A stretch of 64,000 bases of DNA from the NCBI GenBank assembly GCA_030530775.1, contig JAUMUG010000004.1:188990-252989 (forward strand), read 5' to 3'. Origin of the DNA: Lautropia sp. (lineage in GTDB: Bacteria > Pseudomonadota > Gammaproteobacteria > Burkholderiales > Burkholderiaceae_E). A model generated the notes under the pieces. It did no database searches. It was not told the origin of the DNA and worked only from the letters and a program-made list of their open reading frames with translations. This document shows, piece by piece, positions 21,859-31,200 of the stretch (position 1 is its first letter; each line of letters begins with the position of its first letter). The position numbers and the translations under genes were made by a program.

Positions 21859-22281
21859 CTATGGTTGCTCCGTCTTCAGCATCTGCTCCAGTGTACCGAT
21901 CCTCAGATCGAAGCGCCGGGCCGCAAAGCGGCGGGCGGCCAGTAGAGCACGGTCCTTGGACAGCAGCCAGTCCACCCGATGTGCCACGGCCAGATCGAGG
22001 AACTTTCGGTCGTCCGGGTCGCTGCAGCCGAGATTGCAGGCCGGCGCGGCGGCTTTGCGTTCGATCAGCGTATCCCAGCGATGCAATGCCTGCTGCTGCA
22101 GCCCGGCATCCATTTTGAACCGTGGGCGTCGCAGTACGGCCGCCAGTTCGTCGCGCATGGCCTCGGTGCCGATCGGCCGGTAGTGCCCGGCTTCCAGGCC
22201 ATCGCGCAGCGGGTGGGCACGGGGGTCGTCAAAGACCAGCAAATCCAGCCAGATATTGGTGTCGATGACCAGGGTTGTCAT
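21859..22281 (-). CDS. PIN-domain protein (putative ribonuclease)
   Basis: 140 residues of the PIN/COG1569 type. Acidic active-site candidates are Asp7 (LVIDTNIWLDL), Glu in MRDELAAVL, and Asp residues in CSDPDDRKFLDLA and WLLSKDRAL. No antitoxin gene is adjacent: the next gene on this strand is earP, 44 bases on, and yaaA is divergent. It is therefore not a standard toxin-antitoxin pair. The RNA target is unknown. Confidence 0.82.
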   Translation of the reverse strand: MTTLVIDTNIWLDLLVFDDPRAHPLRDGLEAGHYRPIGTEAMRDELAAVLRRPRFKMDAGLQQQALHRWDTLIERKAAAPACNLGCSDPDDRKFLDLAVAHRVDWLLSKDRALLAARRFAARRFDLRIGTLEQMLKTEQP

Positions 22282-22304
22282 ACAGAAGCTCTATAATGGG
22301 CGGC

Positions 22305-23108
22305 ATGAAGATAGTACTGTCCCCTGCCAAATCCCTTGATTACACCACGCCGGCCGTCGATGTGCCTGCCAGCCTGCCGATGTTTGCGCAGCAGACGCAG
22401 CAACTGGTCGACATCATGCGAGGTTATGATGTCGATGCGCTGCAGCAGCTGATGTCGATCAGCAAAGCGCTGGCCACCGAGAACGAGGCCCGCTATCAGC
22501 GTTTTTCCGACCGTCATGACGAGGCCAACAGCCGACCGGCGATCTTCGCCTTCGATGGCGATGTCTACGATGGTCTGGCGGCCCGCACCATGAGTGCCGC
22601 CGAGGCCGGAAGAGCCAATCGGCTGGTGCGCATTCTGTCCGGTCTTTATGGGGTGCTGCGTCCCTTCGACCGGATGCAACCCTACCGGCTGGAAATGGGC
22701 ACCCGGCTGCCGAACCCGGCCGGCAAGGACCTCTACGCCTTCTGGCGCGGGCACGTCACCCGGCGGCTGAACGAGGAACTGGATCAGGATTCTCATCCAG
22801 TGCTGATCAATCTGGCCTCGGATGAATATTTCGGCGCCGTCGATCCCAAGGCACTCCGGCATCCGGTCGTCAAGATCGTATTCGAGGAATGGCGCGATGA
22901 TGCCAAATCATCCGACGGTGGCAAATGGAAGGTGGTGTCCTTCAATGCCAAGCGGGCACGCGGCATGATGACCCGCTACGCGATCGACACCGGCATCGGG
23001 GATCCGCTGGCGCTCAAAGGCTTCGACCGTGACGGCTATGCATTCGATGAGGCGGTCTCGACCGATGAGCGCTGGGTGTTCCGTCGCAAGGACTGGCCGC
23101 CGCGTTGA
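22305..23108 (+). CDS. yaaA: Peroxide stress protein YaaA
   Basis: A 267-residue DUF328/YaaA protein. In E. coli it limits free iron and DNA damage under peroxide stress. Family blocks: MKIVLSPAKSLDY at the start, FDGDVYDGL, RILSGLYGVLRPFDRMQPYRLEMGT, NLASDEYF and ISFNAKRARG-like VVSFNAKRARGMM. ATG 22305 matches family starts; ATG 22296 is an alternative. A perfect TATAAT at 22292-22297 lies so close that transcripts from it would be almost leaderless, but no -35 element matches. Divergent from the PIN gene. Confidence 0.95.
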   Translation: MKIVLSPAKSLDYTTPAVDVPASLPMFAQQTQQLVDIMRGYDVDALQQLMSISKALATENEARYQRFSDRHDEANSRPAIFAFDGDVYDGLAARTMSAAEAGRANRLVRILSGLYGVLRPFDRMQPYRLEMGTRLPNPAGKDLYAFWRGHVTRRLNEELDQDSHPVLINLASDEYFGAVDPKALRHPVVKIVFEEWRDDAKSSDGGKWKVVSFNAKRARGMMTRYAIDTGIGDPLALKGFDRDGYAFDEAVSTDERWVFRRKDWPPR

Positions 23109-23165
23109 AGGGCGACGGCCAGCGGGTCCTGACGGCCGTGAACGGCCCCGGTTGAGGTTCAGGGC

Positions 23166-23900
23166 TCAGTTCAGTGCCATGAAAACCCACGCAGCCAGTG
23201 CGCCCCCGACCATCGGCCCCACGCATGGGATCCAGGCATAGCTCCAGTTGGCCGGCACTTTCATCGGCAGCAGCGTCAGTACCAGCCGTGGTCCGGTGTC
23301 GCGGGCCGGGTTCATCGCATAGCCGGTGGTGCTGCCCAGGCTCAGGCCCAGCGCCCAGACCAGAAAGCCGGCCGGCAAGGCGCCCAGCGATCCCAGGCCG
23401 ATCGGCGTCTCGGCATTGCTGCCCGGCAGTACGATCGAACCGCCCGAGATGTGAAAGATCACGAACACCAGCACGAAGGTGGCCAGCACTTCGCAGAAGA
23501 AGTTGTTGGGCGGATTGTCGATGGCCGGGCCGGTGCAGAAGCAGGCGCGCTTGGCACCTTCGTCTTCGGTGGCGGCAAACTGATCGTGATAGTACAGCCA
23601 GATGAGGAATGCGCCCAGCATGCCGCCCAGCATTTCGCCGGCGATGTAGCTCGGCACCAGTGACCAGGATACCTTGCCGGCCAGCGCCAGTGCCAATGTG
23701 ACAGCCGGGTTCAGATGTGCCCCGCTGGTGGGGCCGGCCACCACCACCCCCATGAACACGCCCAGCCCCCAGGCCGTGGTGATGACGATCCAGCCGCTGC
23801 CGCTGGCGTGGGTTTTCTTGAGGGAGCAACTGGCGACCACGCCGTTGCCGAACAGCAGCAGGATGGCCGTGCCGAGCAGCTCTGCAGTGAAGATGTCCAT
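23166..23900 (-). CDS. glpF: Glycerol facilitator (aquaglyceroporin)
   Basis: A 244-residue MIP-family channel with six predicted membrane helices. The two NPA boxes are Asn64-Pro-Ala (SGAHLNPAVT) and Asn197-Pro-Ala (GYAMNPARD). The Asp after the second box (NPARD) is the usual mark of glycerol-conducting rather than water-selective members. It starts three bases after the glpK stop, so the two are one operon. A weak 6-bp hairpin at 23115-23139 lies between it and convergent yaaA. Confidence 0.96.
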   Translation of the reverse strand: MDIFTAELLGTAILLLFGNGVVASCSLKKTHASGSGWIVITTAWGLGVFMGVVVAGPTSGAHLNPAVTLALALAGKVSWSLVPSYIAGEMLGGMLGAFLIWLYYHDQFAATEDEGAKRACFCTGPAIDNPPNNFFCEVLATFVLVFVIFHISGGSIVLPGSNAETPIGLGSLGALPAGFLVWALGLSLGSTTGYAMNPARDTGPRLVLTLLPMKVPANWSYAWIPCVGPMVGGALAAWVFMALN

Positions 23901-23903
23901 GGC

Positions 23904-25406
23904 TCAGTCCTCGATCCAGTTGCGGGCGGCACGCACGGCCTTGTGCCAGTAGCGCAGCATTTCCTCCACGCGCTCGGGAGCGCGTTGCGGCTTGAAGACT
24001 TTGTCCACCTGCCATTGCTCGTGCAATTCGTCCACGCTCGACCAAAAACCGGTGGCCAGTCCGGCCAGATAGGCTGCACCCATGGCAGTGGTTTCGATGT
24101 TCCGGGGGCGAACGATATCGAAGGCGAACAGATCCGACTGCGTCTGCATCAGATAATCGCTCTTGCAGGCACCACCATCGACGCGCAGTTCCGACGTTGC
24201 ATGTCCGGCATCGGCCTCCATCGCCTTGACGATGTCATAGACTTGAAAGGCGATGCCCTCGAGCGTGGCACGGGCGATGTGCCCATCGGTGGTGCCGCGG
24301 GTGATGCCCATGATCGCCCCCCGTGCATACTGATCCCACCAGGGGGCGCCCAGTCCGGTCAGAGCCGGTACGAAATACACCCCACCGTTGTCCTCGACGG
24401 TGGCTGCCAGCGTGTTGATGTCGGCCGAGGTGCGAATCAAGCGGGCGCCGTCGCGCAACCACTGGATGGCGGCGCCACCGACGAAGACACCGCCTTCGAG
24501 TGCGTAGGTGGTTTTGCCACCGATGTTCCAGGCGATGGTCGTCAACAGATTGTTCCTGGAGTCCACCGGCGTGTCGCCGGTGTTCATCAGCAGAAAGCAG
24601 CCCGTGCCATAGGTGTTCTTCAGCATGCCCTTCTGGGTGCAGAGCTGGCCGAACAGGGCGGCCTGCTGGTCGCCGGCGATACCGGCAATCGGTATCGGTG
24701 CTTCGGTGTAGCGCGTCGAGGTTTCGCCATAGACCTCGCTCGAGGTCCGGACTTCGGGCAGCATCGCACGGGGAATGTCGAAGAGCGCCAGCAGCTCGTC
24801 ATCCCAATCGAGGGTGTGGATGTTGTAGAGCATCGTCCGGCTGGCATTGCTCGGATCGGTGACGTGCACTTTGCCGCGTGTGAAGTTCCAGATCAGCCAG
24901 CTGTCGATGGTGCCGAAGCACAGTTCGCCCCGCTGGGCCCGTTCTCGCGCACCCTCCACATTGTCCAGAATCCACTTCACCTTGGTGGCCGAAAAATAAG
25001 CATCCAGCACCAACCCGGTTTTTGCGCGGATGCGCCCGGCATGTTCTTCGCGAATCTCGTCGCAATAGCGCGCCGTCCGCCGGTCCTGCCAGACGATCGC
25101 GTTGTGCACCGGCTCGCCGCTCTTGCGGTCCCAGACCACCGTGGTCTCGCGCTGGTTGGTGATACCGATGGCCGCAATATCGGCGGCATCCAGTCCCGAT
25201 TTGGCCAGTGCCTCGGTCAGTACCGCCACCTGTGAGGCCCAGATTTCCTTCGGATCGTGTTCGACCAGACCCGGTTGCGGAAAATACTGATTGAAAGGCC
25301 GCTGTGCGACTGCAACGGTCTCTCCCCGACGATCGAAGATGATGACACGGGACGAGGTGGTTCCCTGGTCCACGGCCATGATGTACTGCACTTTGTCGTT
25401 GTTCAT
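23904..25406 (-). CDS. glpK: Glycerol kinase
   Basis: Phosphorylates glycerol to glycerol 3-phosphate. The FGGY-kinase landmarks are present: [72 protein letters not shown] and [15 protein letters not shown]. Two starts are possible: ATG 25412 and ATG 25406. AAGGAG is eight bases before the second, so 25406 (500 residues) is preferred. No glpD or glpR is in the window. Confidence 0.96.
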   Translation of the reverse strand: MNNDKVQYIMAVDQGTTSSRVIIFDRRGETVAVAQRPFNQYFPQPGLVEHDPKEIWASQVAVLTEALAKSGLDAADIAAIGITNQRETTVVWDRKSGEPVHNAIVWQDRRTARYCDEIREEHAGRIRAKTGLVLDAYFSATKVKWILDNVEGARERAQRGELCFGTIDSWLIWNFTRGKVHVTDPSNASRTMLYNIHTLDWDDELLALFDIPRAMLPEVRTSSEVYGETSTRYTEAPIPIAGIAGDQQAALFGQLCTQKGMLKNTYGTGCFLLMNTGDTPVDSRNNLLTTIAWNIGGKTTYALEGGVFVGGAAIQWLRDGARLIRTSADINTLAATVEDNGGVYFVPALTGLGAPWWDQYARGAIMGITRGTTDGHIARATLEGIAFQVYDIVKAMEADAGHATSELRVDGGACKSDYLMQTQSDLFAFDIVRPRNIETTAMGAAYLAGLATGFWSSVDELHEQWQVDKVFKPQRAPERVEEMLRYWHKAVRAARNWIED

Positions 25407-25962
25407 GTGCATGTCTCCTTGAGCATTGCCGGCAATGTTCGGTGGTGGTTGGGGCGAGGGCTCGTGCCGTGCTGTCTGTCGGCCATCCAGATATTCTGGC
25501 GCCGAGGTTTCCGGCGGTTCCGTCGACAGTGACTCGCCTGCATAATCTTCGGCCAGCCATGTCCGGCGTGTGTATAAAACCCAAGGCCGGCTCCAAGCAT
25601 TGACGATGCGGTTTGCGCGATTGGAGTAGGCGATGTGCAGGCTGGCGCTCGGAGTCGATTCCTATGCGTAGTGCCGGATGATCCGGTGGCGTATGGTGAG
25701 CCGTATGGGCTGCGGGCATGGGCCGAGCCGTTGCCGAGCAGGGTGTGGTGGATGCTGTGGCGGGATTTGGAGATTCCCTGTCTCCGGGCGTACCCGGACT
25801 GGCATCAGACATCTGACAGAGTGGTACGAGGACCCGTCTCCGATGGATGGATATCCTGCGGATGTATACCGCTGTCAGGGCGCTCATCGGCTTGTTTGGG
25901 GTATCTTGGAAGCCGGGGTATGGCTGTCTCGACCCAACACCACATCATCGACGGGGGACATC
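25407..25962. other. Divergent intergenic region glpK-glycerate kinase
   Basis: 556 bases between divergent genes. No recognisable gene, no clear promoter pair and no strong inverted repeat. It must hold promoters for both sides. The open frame from 25678 that runs into the kinase is not conserved-looking before 25963. Confidence 0.5.
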
Positions 25963-27231
25963 ATGATCGAATGGACCGATGAAAAAGCACGTACTGCATT
26001 GCGACGGATATTCGACGCAGCGGTGGCCAGTGCCGATCCGGGTGCGGCGGTGCTGCGCACCCTGCCCGAGAAACCCAAGGGGCGCTGTGTGGTGGTTGGA
26101 GCCGGCAAGGGCTCGGCTGCCATGGCCGCTGCGCTCGATGCCGCATGGCCGGATGTGGAACTGTCCGGAGTGGTCGTCACTCGCCATGGTCAGCGCTGTT
26201 CGGCCGGCCGCATCGAGATCATTGAGGCCGCCCATCCGGTGCCGGATCAGAACAGTCTGGTGGCGGCCCGGCGTCTGATGCAGGCGGTGCGGGGCCTGCA
26301 GCCCGATGATCTGGTGATCGCGCTGATTTCGGGCGGGGGCTCGTCGCTGGCGGTGCTGCCGGCGGGTCGGATGACACTGGCCGACAAGCAGCAGCTGAAT
26401 CGCATTCTGCTGGCCAGCGGCGCCAATATCCGTGAAATGAATGTGCTGCGTCGTCAGCTCTCGGGCATCAAGGGGGGTGGTCTGGCCGCTGCCGCCCGGC
26501 CGGCGCGGGTGGTGTCCTTGATCGTTTCCGATGTGCCGGGCGATGATCCGGCCGCGGTGGCTTCGGGGCCGACCATCGCCGATCCTTCCAGCCGTGAGCA
26601 GGCGCGTGAGATCGTGGCTCGTTACCGGATGGTGTTGCCGTCGGCCGCCCAGGCGGTGCTGGATACTCCCAAGCTCGAACGCGCTGCCCATCGGGGGGAC
26701 GAGGTTCGGGTGATTGCCGCGCCGATGATGGCGCTGGAGGCTGCGGCCGAAACGGCACGGCAGCTGGGTTTGACCCCGTTGATCCTGGGCGATGCGCTCG
26801 AAGGTGAGGCATCCCAGATGGGGCAAGTATTGGCTGGCATTGCCCGCTCGGCGCGGCGCTTCGGCCATCCGGTGGCGGGACCGGCGGTGCTGCTGTCGGG
26901 CGGCGAGGGCACGGTCACCATCGGTCCGGATGGGGCCGGGCGGGGCGGCCGCAATACCGAATCGCTGCTGGCGATGGCACTCGCCCTGTCGGCCGAGCCC
27001 GGTGTCTGGGCGCTGGCCTGCGACAGCGACGGCATCGACGGCATGCAGGACGCGGCCGGTGCCTTCATCACGCCGGACACCCTGGCGCGGGCGCACGATG
27101 CCGGGCTCGATGCCCGTGCCATCCTGCAACGGCACGACAGCTACACACTGTTCGACGGCATCGGCGATCTGGTCATCACCGGCCCGACAGGTACCAACGT
27201 CAACGACATCCGGGCGATTCTGCTGGCATGA
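25963..27231 (+). CDS. Glycerate 2-kinase, MOFRL family
   Basis: A 422-residue kinase of the GckA/TtuD type that makes 2-phosphoglycerate from D-glycerate. The N-terminal domain has VVVGAGKGSAAMA and LISGGGSSLAVLP, with IREMNVLRRQLSGIKGGGLA. The MOFRL domain follows, with LLSGGEGTVTI, GRGGRNTESLLAMAL, CDSDGIDGMQDAAGAF and TGPTGTNVNDI. GGGGGA just before ATG 25963 acts as ribosome-binding site. No glyoxylate carboligase or tartronate reductase gene is nearby. Confidence 0.92.
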   Translation: MIEWTDEKARTALRRIFDAAVASADPGAAVLRTLPEKPKGRCVVVGAGKGSAAMAAALDAAWPDVELSGVVVTRHGQRCSAGRIEIIEAAHPVPDQNSLVAARRLMQAVRGLQPDDLVIALISGGGSSLAVLPAGRMTLADKQQLNRILLASGANIREMNVLRRQLSGIKGGGLAAAARPARVVSLIVSDVPGDDPAAVASGPTIADPSSREQAREIVARYRMVLPSAAQAVLDTPKLERAAHRGDEVRVIAAPMMALEAAAETARQLGLTPLILGDALEGEASQMGQVLAGIARSARRFGHPVAGPAVLLSGGEGTVTIGPDGAGRGGRNTESLLAMALALSAEPGVWALACDSDGIDGMQDAAGAFITPDTLARAHDAGLDARAILQRHDSYTLFDGIGDLVITGPTGTNVNDIRAILLA

Positions 27232-27242
27232 GATTCAGTCCT

Positions 27243-27292
27243 TGCCACGGCTCGGATGCATGCAGTCGTCGGCACTCATCCGAGCCGTGGCA
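27243..27292. terminator. Perfect 16-bp hairpin between convergent genes
   Basis: TGCCACGGCTCGGATG (27243-27258) and its exact complement (27277-27292) enclose an 18-base loop. It occupies most of the 69-base gap between the glycerate kinase and murB. No T-run on either strand. Confidence 0.72.
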
Positions 27293-27300
27293 GCCATCAT

Positions 27301-28446
27301 TCAGCGCAGGATGACAGGCTCCGGGTGCAGCTGCACGCCGAAGCGTTCGAGGACGCTGTGCTGGATGCGACGGGCGAGGGCGAGCATTTGCCGGCCTGTG
27401 GCGTGGCCGTGGTTGACCAGCACCAGCGCGTGGTTGGCCGACACGCCGGCATCACCCTCGCGATGACCTTTCCAGCCACAGCGGTCGATCAGCCAGCCGG
27501 CCGAGAGCTTGTAGACGGTTCCGTCCAGGGGACGTGCCTGGTCGGCGGGGAGGGGCTGGTGACCGATGGCCTCATCACCGGCCGCTGCCGTGTGGCCTCG
27601 GGTCGGGGCCCGTGTGGCAGGGAGCTCCGTGCGATGCGCCGGCAGATCCGGATGCCGCTGGCGCAGTTCTTCGACGAGGGGGCCTGGCACCACCGGGTTG
27701 TGGAAGAAGCTGCCGGCGTTGCCGAGCACGGCCGGGTCGGGCAGCTTGCGGCGGCGTATGGCCTCGACGGTGTCGGCCACCAGGCGGGCATCGAGCGTGG
27801 CGCCGGCGGCGGTGCGGGCCTGCAGTGCCTGTGCCAGCTCGCCATAGCCCAGGCGCGGCTCGAAGCGGCACGACAGCCGCAGTCGTACCGAGAGGATCAA
27901 CCAGTCGCGCCCGGCAGCGCTCTTGAAGAAGCTCTGCCGGTAGCCAAAGGCGCAGTCGGCGGCCGTGAAACGCCGGCGTTCACCGCTCTGCAGATGCAGG
28001 GCCTCGACCGAGTCGATCTGCTCGCCGACTTCGACCCCGTAGGCGCCGATGTTCTGCCAGGGCGCGGCACCCACCCGTCCCGGAATCAGCGCCAGGTTCT
28101 CCAGCCCACTGTAGCCCTCGGTGAGGCTCCAGCGTACCGTGTCGTGCCAGATTTCACCGGCTGCCACATCGAGCAGCACCGTGTCGCCCCGTCGGTCGAC
28201 CTGCTGCCGCCCCCGGGTGCGCACACACAGCACCGGCTCGTCCAGATCACGCGCAAACAGCATGTTGCTGCCGCCGCTCAGAATCAACGGCCGCCGGCCG
28301 GTCTGCTGCGTCTCGGTCGCCAGAGCGGCCAGCAGGGCATCCAGCTGATCCGTGTCATCGAGCGTGTAGACCACGCGGGCGGTGGCGGCGATGCCGAAGG
28401 TGTTGAGGGGCTGGAGGTTCAGCTGTCGTTGGACGTTGAAGCTCAT
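27301..28446 (-). CDS. murB: UDP-N-acetylenolpyruvoylglucosamine reductase (MurB, type I)
   Basis: A flavoenzyme of peptidoglycan precursor synthesis. 381 residues. FAD-binding LSGGSNMLF, IPGRVGAAPWQNIGAYGVE and the catalytic-serine segment GNAGSFFHNPVV are present. YGYRQS-like FGYRQSFFK marks type I. About 36 residues (274-309, Ala/Thr/Pro-rich) are inserted between HPDLPAHR and TVYKLSAGWLID, where E. coli has only a few residues. The C-terminus is short. Confidence 0.94.
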   Translation of the reverse strand: MSFNVQRQLNLQPLNTFGIAATARVVYTLDDTDQLDALLAALATETQQTGRRPLILSGGSNMLFARDLDEPVLCVRTRGRQQVDRRGDTVLLDVAAGEIWHDTVRWSLTEGYSGLENLALIPGRVGAAPWQNIGAYGVEVGEQIDSVEALHLQSGERRRFTAADCAFGYRQSFFKSAAGRDWLILSVRLRLSCRFEPRLGYGELAQALQARTAAGATLDARLVADTVEAIRRRKLPDPAVLGNAGSFFHNPVVPGPLVEELRQRHPDLPAHRTELPATRAPTRGHTAAAGDEAIGHQPLPADQARPLDGTVYKLSAGWLIDRCGWKGHREGDAGVSANHALVLVNHGHATGRQMLALARRIQHSVLERFGVQLHPEPVILR

Positions 28447-28766
28447 GAGGTCATGCGCATAGAGGGGCGTGCACGGATCGGCCGACCGGGTCCTGGAGAG
28501 CCCGAGCCACGACAGGCGCGTGGGCCGTCAAGTGGCTCCGGCGCTGGCCATGCATTGGCCGTCGAGGTCGCCACCAGGGACCAAAGGGTGATGCGATTGT
28601 AGGACAGTGCCCCGGAAATCCGGGCCGTGGAAGACGCTTGTTCACTGAATCGGCAGGGCGGCTGGGCCGGCCCGTCGCCGTCGCTTCTCGCCTCAAAGTC
28701 ATTGCAGTCCACCAGCGCTCGCGTCGGCCGCGCTTTGCTGTTTGCTTTCGAGACAGAGCTTGTGCC
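28447..28766. other. Spacer between scpA and murB
   Basis: 320 bases between co-directional genes. Apart from the palindrome GGGCCGGCCC near 28666, I see nothing noteworthy and no gene. Confidence 0.5.
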
Positions 28767-29696
28767 TCAACTCGGCAGATACGACAGGCGCACGTAGATC
28801 GGTGCGAAAGCTTCGGCCTGAGTGATCTGCAGCAGGCTTTCCCGGGCCAGTTCCAGCATGGCGACGAACGTCACCACCACCACGGCCGGCCCCTGTTCGG
28901 GATCGAACAGTTCGTGGAACTCGGCAAAGCGGCGGGTCTGCAGTTTGCGCAGGATCACCGACATATGTTCACGCACCGACAGCGATTCGCGCTGTACTTG
29001 GTGGTGCTGTACCAGCTTGGCCCGGCGCAGCACTTCGGCCCAGGCGGCACGCAGGTCCTCGGGCGAAACGTCTGGCAGACGGATGTCGGCGGTGTGATCG
29101 AGATGCACTTGGGCCGGCACGAAGTCGCGACCGACCATCGGTCGCGCATCGATCTGTGCTGCGCCGTATTTGATGCGCTCGTATTCCAGCAGCCGGCGGG
29201 CCAGTTCGGCACGTGGGTCTTCCACTTCCTCATCGCTGTCGGCCTTCTTCACCGGCAGCAGCATCCGCGATTTGATGTCGATCAGCATCGCCGCCATCAG
29301 CAGATATTCGGCGGCCAGTTCCAGATTGCGCGAGCGGATTTCGTCGACATAGGCCAGATACTGCGCCGTCACCTTGGCCATCGGAATATCGAGGATATCG
29401 AAATTCTGCTTGCGGATCAGATAGAGCAGCAGATCGAGCGGCCCTTCGAAGGTGTCGAGCAGCACTTCCAGTGCATCGGGCGGGATGTACAGATCGTTCG
29501 GGAGGCGCCGCAGTGGCTCACCGTGGATCAGCGCAATGATCGGCATATCGGCCTGGACATCGGCTGCAGGGGTGTCGGGTTTGCCATTGGTTTCGGCAGA
29601 GGCGGCGCTGCTCTGGACGGTCGTGCCGGATACGGATGATTCGTCAGCCACGGCGACAGCCGCCGGTTCGGCATCGGCAGAAGGCATCGAGGACAT
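28767..29696 (-). CDS. scpA: Segregation and condensation protein A
   Basis: ScpA is the kleisin of the Smc-ScpAB complex. 309 residues: an N-terminal Ala/Ser-rich extension (1-50) absent from the core family, then FEGPLDLLLYLIRKQNFDILDIPMA (Smc neck-binding helix), EYLLMAAMLIDIKSRMLLP, and a C-terminal winged helix ending with TFVAMLELARESLLQI. scpB is not adjacent. The DUF3460 gene ends ten bases upstream, so they probably share a transcript. Confidence 0.94.
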   Translation of the reverse strand: MSSMPSADAEPAAVAVADESSVSGTTVQSSAASAETNGKPDTPAADVQADMPIIALIHGEPLRRLPNDLYIPPDALEVLLDTFEGPLDLLLYLIRKQNFDILDIPMAKVTAQYLAYVDEIRSRNLELAAEYLLMAAMLIDIKSRMLLPVKKADSDEEVEDPRAELARRLLEYERIKYGAAQIDARPMVGRDFVPAQVHLDHTADIRLPDVSPEDLRAAWAEVLRRAKLVQHHQVQRESLSVREHMSVILRKLQTRRFAEFHELFDPEQGPAVVVVTFVAMLELARESLLQITQAEAFAPIYVRLSYLPS

Positions 29697-29706
29697 TTGT
29701 GGCGGC

Positions 29707-29922
29707 TCAGTCGTCGGACTGGATCGGCGTATCGATTTCGGTCTGGTAGGGGTAAGGCTTTTGCATCACCCGCGACGCTACTTCCTCTCGGCGACGATCC
29801 AGATCGAGCGGCGCCTTGTCCCACCAGATGGCGCGGCCGCGTTGTTGCTCGGCTTCCAGGTGCGGGCGCTTGGCCTTGAGATCATTCAGGAATCGGGTGG
29901 CTTCCGACTGGTAGAGGGCCAT
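29707..29922 (-). CDS. DUF3460 small protein
   Basis: 71 residues matching the DUF3460 pattern: YQSEATRFLNDLKAKRP, LEAEQQRGRAIWWDK and ASRVMQKPYPYQTE. The function is unknown; from memory, its place next to scpA is common in Burkholderiales. ATG 29922 (MALYQSEA) fits the family; an upstream ATG at 29961 adds 13 unrelated residues. Confidence 0.82.
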   Translation of the reverse strand: MALYQSEATRFLNDLKAKRPHLEAEQQRGRAIWWDKAPLDLDRRREEVASRVMQKPYPYQTEIDTPIQSDD

Positions 29923-30504
29923 GTCCGTGGTCCATCGTGTGGGCGTTGTCGATACTTTCATTGTAATGGACGGCCCTGTCTTTCATGAGTATGGACGGCA
30001 TCTTGTGTCGTTCACTGGGCGACGGGGATCGGAGATACCGCAGAGATACCGGTATGTCGCCGGTTGCATGGGAGAATCTCCGTCGTCGGCGCACAACCTG
30101 CTGCAGCGTCATGCGGCCCGGATGTGTCACCGGTGCTTCAGAAGAACGCCGACCGGGTTGGCGCAATCGACGATGGTTGCGTGGGATCAAAGACGTTTGC
30201 GTCTACATGATTTTTACGCTTCGGACGCTTGTAGGATGCCGAGACCCGTCTCCTCTGAGGCGGTACGCCATCGTTCATACGGATCCGGCGTCCCGGCGTA
30301 TGTCCGATCCGGTATGCTTGTCATCCCGGCGGCCCGAAGGCCGGGGTGTATGACGAATTACGGCTTCCAATGATGACTACACACTTCGATGGTATGAGTA
30401 CTGGTTTTCATGATTCCACCGATAACGGATCGGCCGGGGCCGCCCCGTCCATCCCGCTCCACAGGCGGCAATCGGGGAGGGGCCGCGAGGTGGCGGCCCG
30501 GGGC
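29923..30504. other. Divergent intergenic region DUF3460-lipoprotein
   Basis: 582 bases with no supported gene. The frame leading into the lipoprotein from 30346 is open, but its predicted residues before the signal peptide look non-coding. No clear promoter pair or inverted repeat was found. Confidence 0.5.
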
Positions 30505-31008
30505 ATGCCGTCGCCGCTGGCTTGGTGGTGGGTACTGCTGCTGGCTTTGCTGCCGCTGTCGGCCTGTGACGACATGGCGGCTCGCAAGCTGGTGCCGGGT
30601 CAGCATACCGAGGCCGATGTGCGCCGATGGATGGGTCAGCCCGAGATGGTCTGGGAGGAAGAGGATGGCACCCGGGTGCTGGAGTATCCGCGGGGCAGGA
30701 ACGGCAAGCAGACCCATTTCGTGACCATCGGTGCCGATGGGCGTTTCCGTGAGATGAAACCGGTGCTGACCGAAGACAACTTCGCCCGGTTGCAGCCGGG
30801 CATGGATTTCGATCAGGTCCGGCAGATTCTGGGCAAGCCGGCCGAGATCGATCGCTTTGCGCTGTCGAAAGAGGAGGTCTGGAGCTGGCGCTACGAAGGC
30901 TTCGATACCCGCATCATGTTCTTCAACGCCCACTTCGACCAGGGCACCGGCCGCTTGAAGAAAGTTTCCCGCATCGAGGACTGGAAGGCACAGCAGGGAC
31001 GCCGTTGA
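30505..31008 (+). CDS. BamE/SmpA-OmlA-like outer-membrane lipoprotein
   Basis: 167 residues. A lipoprotein signal peptide (MPSPLAWWWVLLLALLPLSAC) ends at a lipobox with Cys21. Asp22 and Asp23 follow; Asp at +2 is an inner-membrane retention signal in enterobacteria, so the final membrane is uncertain here. Two SmpA/OmlA-like units are visible: LVPGQHTEADVRRWMGQP and LQPGMDFDQVRQILGKP, each with the PGxxxxxVxxxxGxP pattern. True BamE usually has one such unit and about 110-120 residues. The start was chosen because it begins the signal peptide. Confidence 0.78.
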   Translation: MPSPLAWWWVLLLALLPLSACDDMAARKLVPGQHTEADVRRWMGQPEMVWEEEDGTRVLEYPRGRNGKQTHFVTIGADGRFREMKPVLTEDNFARLQPGMDFDQVRQILGKPAEIDRFALSKEEVWSWRYEGFDTRIMFFNAHFDQGTGRLKKVSRIEDWKAQQGRR

Positions 31009-31028
31009 GAGGGCCGTTGCGCCGGGGC

Positions 31029-31049
31029 GGAGCACGCCGAGGGTGCTCC
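31029..31049. terminator. Short hairpin after the lipoprotein gene
   Basis: GGAGCAC (31029-31035) pairs with GTGCTCC (31043-31049), seven-base loop, no T-run. An 18-base word, GGGCCGTTGCGCCGGGGC at 31011-31028, recurs with one added C at 31070-31088. Confidence 0.45.
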
Positions 31050-31200
31050 ATGGCATCCGGTCGCTGCCGGGGCCGTTGCGCCCGGGGCAGGGAGTATGGG
31101 GCGCCGAACCCGGGAGCCTGATGCCGGAGCCAGGATTCCAGGGTCTGGGCGCTGGAAGCGGGGGGCGTGGGGTCCGGCGTCCGGGGATGGTCGATGTGGT

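Noticed and set aside
22275-22305. Strong promoter giving a leaderless yaaA mRNA
   Set aside because: TATAAT is perfect, but the only -35-like word (TTGTCA) is 11 bases away, far too close.
25678-25962. N-terminal extension of glycerate 2-kinase
   Set aside because: The added 95 residues are unlike the family, and a good ribosome-binding site precedes ATG 25963.
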